DNA from: Pectinophora gossypiella
Lineage: Eukaryota; Arthropoda; Insecta; Lepidoptera; Gelechiidae
Reading direction: 5' to 3'
DNA length: 64,000 nucleotides
Assembly: GCF_024362695.1 (NCBI RefSeq)
Contig: NC_065425.1
Coordinates: 4,717,001 to 4,781,000 of the forward strand
Shown: piece by piece, positions 56,393 to 64,000 of the stretch
Numbering within the stretch: the stretch's first letter is position 1
How the letters are laid out: each line of letters starts with the position of its first letter
Made by a program: the position numbers and the translations under genes
Notes under the pieces: generated by a model
The model's database searches: none
What the model was told of the DNA's origin: nothing
What the model saw: only the letters and a program-made list of their open reading frames with translations

Positions 56393-56500
56393 ACTACATA
56401 CATGATATCTTTAGACTTGAAATTACACTAACATACTAGCCATAAGGGAGGGTTGTGGAGTGTCGTGGCCTTCTCCCCGCAATCGCGCGTCAAATTGACC
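56393..56500 (-). mobile_element. Second copy of the unidentified small element
   Basis: acatgatatctttagacttg, gaaattacactaacatacta, then ggagggttgtggagtgtcgt. Matches 42784-42918 closely, with different flanks. Confidence 0.6.
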
Positions 56501-56717
56501 AGAAACCCGACATCTCGCCTCGGGATTCTGAGCGCCATGGAGTTAAGAAAAAGCTGTGAAAGAGGAGTCGGCATAAGCGTAATTTACTGAGAGCGACTAA
56601 CACTGAGAGCGGATAAAAACCATCAGGTCTTCCAATAAGATTTTGATGAGAATGGAAGAAGCGAAAGTGGTGTGTCAGGGTTAGGTGGAATGTAGTGGTC
56701 TTTGCCAACACTGGGCT

Positions 56718-56808
56718 CAGGTGGCACTCAGGCCTGTTGTCTTAAATTTTGTACCGGGTGAGACAGGCTCCCCATTGGTCCGGCCAAGTAGTTAATGCCA
56801 TTTTGAAT
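56718..56808 (-). mobile_element. SINE-F fragment
   Basis: ctcaggcctgttgtcttaaa, ttttgtaccgggtgagacag, then tggtccggccaagtagttaa. Confidence 0.6.
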
Positions 56809-57467
56809 TTGAATTCTATCCCGGGTCGTTATTGTGCCGGAGTCTGATGTAGCTAGCGGAACCAAATTTCAACTTGAAGTTTCGGTTACTAGAACACATT
56901 ATAGTTGCTAATTTTCCCGGGCATGTCGTAAAAACTGACAGAAGTATTGTGTCCTTTCTAATATAGCATACCTTATGGGTTGTTGTACTGATCGACAGAT
57001 GCGACCGTGTACTGTACCTTTTTCTATTCTATTCTACCTCGAACACACCATACAAAAGACTAATTTCCACCGTGTGCGGCCTAACGCGTAAGTGCGAGCA
57101 AGACAGGAAGTCCGTGCTCTCCCTCACTCCTTAGCGACTTACGGCCATTTAAGACTAAAGTAAGACACAGGCGAATTGGTGCTAGGCGCAGAGTTACCGT
57201 AAAAAGTCGCTTAGCTTTTTTTCACTATAAGACAATGTTATGAAAGTACCTACGTATTTTCCTAAACAAGATAAACTCTTGCCGTCTCCATTTTCTTATC
57301 ATTCCTTGTTCGGAACCTTAATCGTTCCCGTTGAAGGGACTACGTCTTCAAATGTCTTGAGTATCAGACATACGCACCAATAAAACCCCGTCAGCTACCC
57401 TTAATTGGATAAGGAACTTCTTGCAGTCAGTTGCAATATTTATGGCTATCTCTTCGTAATCGTGTGT

Positions 57468-57550
57468 GATGGCCCCCGATACCGACCCCGCCGGCGCGCT
57501 ACGAGATCCCTCATTCAGTATCGTTTATTGCTATCGCTCCAATATTCTAT
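57468..57550 (-). mobile_element. SINE-F fragment
   Basis: gataccgaccccgccggcgc, then ccctcattcagtatcgttta and ttgctatcg. Terminal part only. Confidence 0.5.
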
Positions 57551-57754
57551 ATATGATAATTAAGTACCTACTTACTGTACAATAAAGTAATTTCATTGAC
57601 AAAAATAATAAACATAAAATCATGGTATTTTTTTTGTATTCAAGACCATACTTATTTTTATTTTAATTTATTTATTAAGAGAAAAATAACAAAATATTAT
57701 ATGTATATCATACAATACCATCTTGGGTTTATCTTGGCATGCCATCGCTTCATG

Positions 57755-57840
57755 TAATTCGGTACATTCCAATTGTGGTATTCAGGTAGAGTTACATCCA
57801 TCACAGGATGAACCAAGTACTCACTCTTTACTGAGATTTT
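57755..57840 (-). mobile_element. SINE-E body fragment
   Basis: gtagagttacatccatcaca, ggatgaaccaagtactcact. A decayed body, directly left of SINE-C. Confidence 0.5.
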
Positions 57841-57854
57841 AGTGTACAAGGAAT

Positions 57855-58150
57855 CATCATCATCACCCGCCCATTAACGTCCCCACTGCTGGGGCACGGG
57901 CCTTCCCTATCGATGGATAGGGAGATCGGGCCTTAAACCACCACGCGGGCCCAGTGCGGATTGGTGGTTATTAACGACTGCTAATGCAGCCGGAACCAAC
58001 GGCTTGAAGTGCCTTCCGAAGCCCGGAGGAGCTCGAGATGAAAACTTTTTTTTGTGGTCACCCATCCTATGACCGGCCTTTGCGAAAGTTGCTTAACTTC
58101 AACAATCGCAGACCTAGCGCGTTTACCGCTGCGCCACCGAGCTCCTCTCC
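57855..58150 (-). mobile_element. SINE-C, full length, with 11-bp target-site duplication
   Basis: The exact duplication gtacaaggaat lies at 57844-57854 and 58151-58161. On the minus strand: head ggagctcggtggcgcagcgg, 5S-like gttaagcaac and ggatgggtgaccac, tail (GAT)n. One of the two best copies. Confidence 0.9.
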
Positions 58151-58161
58151 GTACAAGGAAT

Positions 58162-58561
58162 ATCTTGTCCTAATTAATTCTTGTGATTACAAGAACAAAT
58201 GAAGAGAACAGTAACAACAATAATGTGCAAAAATCAAGATCCATATTGGAAACCTATTAGTATCTATCAGATAGCTCATTATGAAGGATCAAAGATACTT
58301 TAATGATAGCGTTGGATTGCACCTTGAATAGACGCAATTGATAATCAATTTACAAGTAGCAAACTATAATTTAAACAATAAGTAGACGTTGAAAACCTAG
58401 AAACTTGTTATTTTCAAGGTAATAAGTAAATGAATGGAAAATCAATTACACGGAAATGTATAAAATAATAATTCACGATTATTTCCCACCGATGTCTATG
58501 TAATTCCATAGTACGATTCCGATGTAAATACTTTTCTAGCACAATTTAATTCTCTTGCAAT
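58162..58561. other. Unannotated AT-rich stretch
   Basis: Nothing recognised. Confidence 0.4.
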
Positions 58562-58572
58562 TAAATTAAACC

Positions 58573-58916
58573 ATACATACATAACATAAACAGCCTATAT
58601 ACGTCCCACTGCTGGGCACAGGCCTCCCCTCAATCAACCGGAGGGGGTATGGAGCATACTCCACCACGCTACTCCACTGCGGGTTGGTGGAGGTGTTTTT
58701 TACGGCTAATAGCCAGGACCAACGGCTTAACGTGCCCTCCGAAGCACGGAATCATCTTACTTTTTCGGACAATCAGGTGATTCAAACCTGAAAAGTCCTT
58801 ACCAAACAAAGGACAGTCTCACAAAGTGATTTCGACAATGTCCCCATCGGGAATCGAACCCGGACCTCCAGATCGTGAGCCTAACGCTCTAACCACTATA
58901 CCACAGAGGCTGTTTT
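58573..58916 (-). mobile_element. SINE-A variant B, full length, with 11-bp duplication
   Basis: taaattaaacc flanks both sides exactly (58562-58572, 58917-58927). On the minus strand the head reads gcctctgtggtatagtggtt (box A) and gggttcgattcccgatgggg (box B). The tail after accaacggcttaac differs from standard SINE-A (gtggagtatgctccataccc, cccagcagtgggacgtatat). This is the reference copy of variant B. Confidence 0.9.
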
Positions 58917-59044
58917 TAAATTAAACCTTTGTACCTAATATTACAATGATGTGTGACAAAATAAATTCATGCCTCGTTTACGTTATCATATGCCAATGCC
59001 AACATGTTCTCGGTACAAGACGCGAAAGATGTCCTATGTACAAG

Positions 59045-59165
59045 AGATCACGCCTATTTTCCGTTGGGGTAGGCACGGAATTCCACTTATTACGATCCTG
59101 ACACACTAATTTCGCTTATTCATACTTCATCAAAATTTTCTTGCATGTTCGCCGGCTTAAAGTAC
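59045..59165 (+). mobile_element. Repeat family G fragment
   Basis: gatcacgcctattttccgtt, ggggtaggcacggaattcca, then acgatcctgacacactaatt. Confidence 0.5.
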
Positions 59166-59784
59166 GGGAAAGATGTCCCAGTTCATCCCAAATCACAGTG
59201 AAAATGTTTCAATACTTACCTGAAATCGCGAAACGTGTTATGTATGTATGAACGAGGCAATGGTCTTACTAACTGTTTAATCTAGACTGACCCAACAAAT
59301 ACGGTTGAAGCCCAGACCAAAATTTGCCCAAAAACACAAGCTTTTAACACAAAATGGAATATAAAACAATGGTTCTGTACCATCTTTCCCTCTTTTATGG
59401 CGAAACGTATTTCGCAGAGATAAATGAAAGAGTCATATAACCCTTTTACGGTCGTAACGACCCATACAAACAAGATAAGACACGAACAGTTTATATTTGT
59501 CCGAATTTGGAGTCGAAAATGGTTTTGGAGTGACTTTAGCGAGGGGTTATCGAGATGGACCATCTATTTGGGTGACAAAAATAATAACAAATGAGTTCGG
59601 TGTCAGTTTGATTCGATCAATATCGTCTAAACCAAAACAACTAAAATAAACTGACAAATTATTCATCAGTCATTCATCTTGAGCTTCCCACTACTGTGAC
59701 TAAATTTCGAACCTTTTTGACTTTAAAAAGACACGTGTTTAAATGATGTGCTGGGGTAACACTTCACAAAGTATAGAAGGAGTC
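59166..59784. other. Unannotated stretch
   Basis: The 93-codon minus-strand frame at 59282-59563 shows no recognisable domain and I do not support it as a gene. Confidence 0.4.
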
Positions 59785-59870
59785 CGTGCTTCGGAAAGCA
59801 CGTTAAGCTGTTGGTCCCTGTTACTACTTACTGATGTAAGTATGTAGTCGTTACATGAGCCACGTCAAGA
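59785..59870 (+). mobile_element. SINE-A body fragment
   Basis: gcttcggaaagcacgttaag, then tactacttactgatgtaagt and gtcgttacatgagccacgtc. Confidence 0.6.
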
Positions 59871-60944
59871 ATTGGTAGATCGTTAAAGGTTTGGTTAGTA
59901 AACAAAAGATAAAAAAGTTGGTCACCCCTGTAATATAGGTACTTATTAGTATATAGGTAGTACATAGGTTAGAAACCGCACACCACTGGTTGCTACTTGG
60001 TCGAACGAATGAGAAACAAAAAAATTCTATCCTTAATATTCCACAGTCAATATTTGAATTACGAATAGAATATATTTTTCTTAAATTAAGATTGTTCTAC
60101 GTAAAAAGAAAAGCAAGTATGGCATCCTTACAACCTTGTTTTTATTTCACCCGTCCCCAAAGCTGCCCTCAAAAAGGACCTTAATAATTACGTTGTACCC
60201 ATTGTTTTCTTTAATGATATTATCAGCGGTTACACTGAGGATTTGGTATGAGCATCGTTAACCCCGCCCTAGGTATTATGACTGGGTGACGTCACAAAAG
60301 GTTAAATAAACAAAATAGAAGGACATTCAGAAGTGTATACCCAAAATTGTTTTCTTGCAAAGTATTATTGTTAAGTTAGTACTTAATTGTTTTGACGTGA
60401 AATGTAGGCTCCTGGATTAAATTGTGAAATTAGTTTTAAAGTCACCTATCTATTTACTGCGTCTAGATACAGCTCACGCCTATAATTCCTATCGGGGTAG
60501 GTAGAACAATCAAAAAGTTAACTATCTTTACGCGTTACACTGCAGTCCGTATAATGTGCATATTTATCCTCTATTGAAGGTTGTCTGGAAGAGAGTGCTT
60601 TTAGAGATAAGGCCGTCTTTGCCTACTTTTATTTTTTTCGTGTACCTGTTCTGTGTGTGTGTGCAAATCCGACCGGGTTACTGCTATTTGCGGAACATTT
60701 GCGGCAAATCTATAATAAATCACGTATAAAACATGTGTGTATAAAGTTTTTATTCATTCACAATTATTGACTCCTCTAACCATGAAAGGTGTGTATAAAT
60801 TATTAAATTATTAGGTATTTATCCAAAGTTCTGAAGAAAGAGGGTAAGGGATGAAAAACAAGTTGTAATGATTGTTCACTCCTAGGACTTCACATTAATC
60901 GTTCCGTTCATTTTAGCTCGTTAGTTGGCAGTACATATCAACTC
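59871..60944. other. Mostly unannotated
   Basis: Small repeat scraps only: ctcacgcctataattcctat near 60474 (family G start) and gcggcaaatctataataaat near 60701 (SINE-F start, minus). Confidence 0.4.
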
Positions 60945-61277
60945 ACTAGTAATATCCCGTTTTCCACAGGGTCCGCTTACCTAACCTGAAGATTAGACAG
61001 GTCCAGTTTTGTAAAGAAGCGACTGCCTGTTTGACCTCCCAACACGCGAAGGGAAAACCAGCCCAATACAGGTTAGGTCACATACCTCCGAAAATGCATT
61101 TCTCTGGAATGTGGGTTTCCTCACGTAGTTTTTTTTTAAAGCAGAGTACGTTATAATCATTTATGATCCAAACATGAATTCGAAAACAAATTCGACATGG
61201 TTTAGGCCTATGCTGGTTTCGAACCTGCGACCTCAGAGTGAGAGGCAAGCATTCTACCAACTGGGCTACCACGGCTT
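60945..61277 (-). mobile_element. SINE-D, near full length
   Basis: Box A (minus: ggtagcccagttggtagaat) and box B region (minus: aggttcgaaaccagcatagg) at the right. Body and tail (acagggtccgcttacctaac) at the left. It lacks only the final GAT run. Confidence 0.8.
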
Positions 61278-61574
61278 CGGTACTATATGTATGTGCTTAC
61301 TTCTTAACCTAATTACTACTTAAGTAAGTAGTCGCTACATGAGCTACAGCAGGGGCCTCTGGCAGCTTAATAACATCGTCATGCAAAATGACATTGCATT
61401 TACCTGACTCTATATGCCTACCAGAATTTCCAACCCAACAAGATTGAGTCTCAGTTAGTTGCAGCCGTGTCCGTTTCCATTAAAACCGAGGGTAGAATTA
61501 ATTTTACACTTAACCTCGACAAATGGCCGCCGTCACATCCGCCATCTTGCAAAATGACGTAAGAGATATAATGT

Positions 61575-61640
61575 TGACAGTAAGAAGTTTATCATAATGA
61601 AGAAGGTTATCATAGTGAAGAAGGTTATCGTATTATAACC
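61575..61640 (+). repeat. Three-unit minisatellite (~18 bp)
   Basis: gaagtttatcataat, gaagaaggttatcatagt and gaagaaggttatcgtatt follow one another. Confidence 0.7.
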
Positions 61641-61734
61641 TTTCCGTACACGAATCTATGTTATAAGGTATAATATTTCACAAAATAGATGAGGAATTAT
61701 CTTAAACAAATAACTATAATAAGTGATAATATTT

Positions 61735-61985
61735 TTGGGCTGTGAACTGGATAACCAACCTCATCAAACCTGGTGTCAAGGTTATTATTGAGCACCCAAA
61801 GGTGCCTGATGTAACGACTACTTACTTACATCAGTAATCAGTAACCGGGACCAGTGATCCGTGAAAATGAGGTGATCCGTGCCTGCCGAAGCCTGCTATG
61901 TCCTAACCAACTTAGGGATTACAAAGTGATTTTTGTGATATGTTCCCTCCGGGATTCGAACCAACCACTGCGCCATAGAAGCCGT
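61735..61985 (-). mobile_element. SINE-A with internal deletions
   Basis: Tail aaccaacctcatcaaacctg, body cgactacttacttacatcag, head (minus: cggcttctatggcgcagtgg). About 70 bp shorter than the complete copies. Confidence 0.65.
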
Positions 61986-62041
61986 ACACCACATGTTCGC
62001 TGTCTTTATTACGATCCCAAATCACTAATACTGATTTTTTT

Positions 62042-62252
62042 TTGACGTGACTTATTGTAGATTTTCCGCAAATGGCATAAACTACTTGGCCGGACAAATG
62101 GAGAGCGCTGAGGGCTCTCACCCGGTACAAAATTTAAGACAACAGACCTGAGGGTGCCGCACGCAAACCTCGGCTCAGGGCGTCGTTCAAGAGGAAAATA
62201 TTTGTAAGAATTATTCGACTCGAGACGCCGGCGGGGTCGGTATCGGTGTACT
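62042..62252 (+). mobile_element. SINE-F, near complete
   Basis: tgacgtgacttattgtagat, aactacttggccggacaaat, ttaagacaacagacctgagg, then gacgccggcggggtcggtat. It includes the terminal block missing from 53352-53572. Confidence 0.7.
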
Positions 62253-62530
62253 GGAGTGTTTGTTATTACATTAAGTGTTTGTTGTCGCGAGGTGATTGGT
62301 CGCCTCTATGGCATTACTGCAATGAACTCAGATTGCCATTCACATAATACGCGGCCTTTACGGGAGATTCCGTCAAATTATTGGATTCAGGCCGTTTAGC
62401 GCTGATTGAAGTCTCTCAATCGACTGAAGTACGGAAGTGTCGTCTCTATTACGTGGGTCATACCAAAAAGGAATTGACTTGGATGTCATTTACAGATTGA
62501 TAATGATCATTTCACATTGGGAACGCATTC

Positions 62531-62705
62531 TTCTTCTTCTATCGTGCGGGTTTTCAGGTGAATTACCGACCTCATCCACCCGTCAGGGTTATTATTGAGC
62601 CGCCAAAGACCCCTGACATAGCTCATGTAACGACTACGTACTTATATCAGTAAGTAGTAACCGGGACCAACGGCTTACCGTGCCTTCCAAAGAACGGATC
62701 ATCTA
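62531..62705 (-). mobile_element. SINE-A tail and body
   Basis: ctatcgtgcgggttttcagg, then gggttattattgagccgcca and ccgggaccaacggcttaccg. It breaks off where LINE sequence begins. Confidence 0.65.
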
Positions 62706-62840
62706 CGAGCCCAGTAGTCGGATGACATGGTGAGGTACGCCGGAAGGCAATGGATGAGACTTGCACAGGACCGAAAAGGATAGGAAAGAGAGAAGGCCCA
62801 GCAGTGGGTGGACACAGGCTGAGTAGATATAGTAGTAGAA
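62706..62840 (+). mobile_element. LINE C-terminal fragment (RTE-like)
   Basis: The frame reads RQWMRLAQDRKG with a frameshift, followed by REKAQQWVDTG-like coding and a stop in gctgagtag. It matches the end of the minus-strand fragment at 37190-37445 (atgagacttgc and acaggctgagtaga in reverse). Fewer than 45 codons, no catalytic residues. It joins directly to the SINE-A fragment at its left, so one truncated the other or both mark a deletion junction. Confidence 0.55.
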
Positions 62841-62917
62841 TATTTCCTTAAGTTTATTTACTTTATTTACTTACCATTATTTCAATTTTGTTATACGCAG
62901 AAATCTGATATATAAAG

Positions 62918-64000
62918 AAAGAAAGAAAGAAAGAAGAAAGAAAATATTTTATTCGGCATACTTAACACTAATTAACAAAAAAAAAAAAAAAAAAATTATA
63001 CATAGTGCCGAAACGGCTTCAGCTCAGCAAATGTCACGGCCTAGCTGTAGCAAGACTATGACGCTGATTTTCAGCTGCAGCCGGTTGGGGAATCAAAATA
63101 CAGTAAAACAAAAAGAACTGGGCTCTAAAGTCTAAGCACATAATTACGTACCTAAACCGTAATTAAAGTATTTGAGGAAAAAGAAAATAATAAGAAAAAT
63201 AAATAAATTAATAATTCTGTATATTATGTATTATACTGTATGTGTGTGTATTATGTATGTGAGTTATATATGGCTTACATGAAGCATGAATATTTTTAAT
63301 AGGTTGTATCACCGCTTAACTGGCATTGTAGAAAGTGTTCTTTTACCTTTGACCGGAAAGTATTAACAGAAGATAGGTTACGTAGAGGAGGAGGGATGTT
63401 GTTCCAGATTTTTGCGGCGGTGTACTTGAAACTACCTTTAAAGGCAGCAGTTTTATGTGGGGGAATTATTAGCTGGGCAAGACGAATACGTGAAGAAAAG
63501 GAGAGTTTCATATGAAGGTAGAGAGGTTTTGAAAACTTTATAATGCCGAAGAGGAGGGTAGCAAAGTGTATGGATCTTCTTGATGACATGTTTAGGAGTT
63601 TGGCCTTATTTATAAAGGGAGACACATGAGATCTTGGTGGAATGTCAAAGCAGAATCTAGCACATGCGTTCTGTATGCGTTGTATTAGGCTTTTAGTTTT
63701 TGCCAGTAGCCTTGGTCCATAAACACTATCTCCATAATTAAACTTCGAGAGTACAAGCGATTCTACAAGGTTTATACGGAGACTAGTACTTAGAAAAGTC
63801 CGAATTCTATAGAGTACCTTTAAGCGATAGAAGCAGTTGCGTGCTATCTCCGCAATATGTTTCTCAAATCTTAATTCAGGGTCTATGACTATGCCCAGAT
63901 TACGTGCTTCATTCGTAGAACAAATCGGTTCATTGTTTAATGTAACCGGTGGAATATTTAAATTTATTTTAGCAATTTGTTGTTTGGAACCCAAGACCAT
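62918..64000 (-). mobile_element. LINE reverse transcriptase C-terminal half plus 3' UTR, runs off the window
   Basis: An open frame of 234 codons from the window edge (64000) to a stop at 63296. Recognisable parts: EARNLGIVIDPELRFEKHI, SLVLSKFNYGDSVYGPRL (thumb region), RIQNACARFCFDIP, and the C-terminal AAKIWNNIPPPLRNLSSVN and TFRSKVKEHFL. The order is that of CR1/jockey-like LINE polymerases after the catalytic FADD, which would lie beyond 64000. It has no RNase H. The 3' UTR extends about 350 bp and finishes in a (TTTC)n tail (62918-62945 as GAAA). No stop or frameshift is visible, so this is the youngest-looking LINE here. Confidence 0.85.

Overview
The window looks like intergenic or intronic nuclear DNA from an insect, most likely a moth or butterfly (Lepidoptera). 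The evidence is its AT-rich composition, the absence of any dense open-reading-frame layout, several tRNA-derived SINE families present in many copies on both strands, many palindromic MITEs, Helitron-like ends, and decayed non-LTR retrotransposons with microsatellite tails. The order-level assignment comes from recognising repeat families and was not tested by a search. I found no convincing host protein-coding gene, no true rRNA or tRNA gene, no CRISPR array and no bacterial-style operon. Operon, RBS and terminator annotation does not apply.

Layout. 0-6 kb: SINE fragments around an exceptionally long microsatellite at 1109-2947 (about 700 GT units, then about 66 GTGGGT units, then GT again). 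6-12.4 kb: a double-hairpin MITE, then an apparently perfect tandem duplication of a 2,447-bp unit (6512-8958 and 8959-~11360). Each unit carries a SINE, a near-perfect fold-back with 147-bp arms, and a CA/CG microsatellite at its right end. A repeat element with three diverged ~254-bp internal units follows. 12.4-30 kb: five MITEs, SINE and LINE fragments, two Helitron-like elements, and a composite SINE-plus-LINE-3'UTR block that recurs inverted at 39 kb. 30.4-36.9 kb: a nested tower. An outer pair of inverted ends encloses a 2.83-kb hAT-type element with an 8-bp target-site duplication. That element encloses a SINE, a double-hairpin MITE broken by two LINE tails, a LINE reverse-transcriptase pseudogene containing its own SINE insertion, and another LINE 3' end. 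37-46.4 kb: LINE remnants, including an RNase H/zinc-knuckle ORF with intact catalytic residues (40243-41109, minus), more MITEs, and a near-identical direct repeat pair. 46.5-49.3 kb: a MITE with an internal triplication, then the longest repeat-poor stretch, which holds a CpG-rich island at about 48.1-48.35 kb. This is the only plausible host promoter or first exon I see. 49-64 kb: further SINE, MITE and LINE material, ending in the C-terminal half of a LINE reverse transcriptase on the minus strand that runs off the window.

The biology is that of mobile elements. LINEs would supply the reverse transcriptase that SINEs need. DNA transposases encoded elsewhere would move the hAT-like element and the MITEs. 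Several insertions can be ordered by nesting and by target-site duplications readable in the sequence. The strongest candidates for something undescribed are a SINE with a tRNA-like box A plus a 5S-rRNA-like promoter block, a MITE family built from two consecutive hairpins, and the subterminal-repeat-rich outer element at 30.4-36.9 kb. Family labels A to K in the feature list are local to this window.
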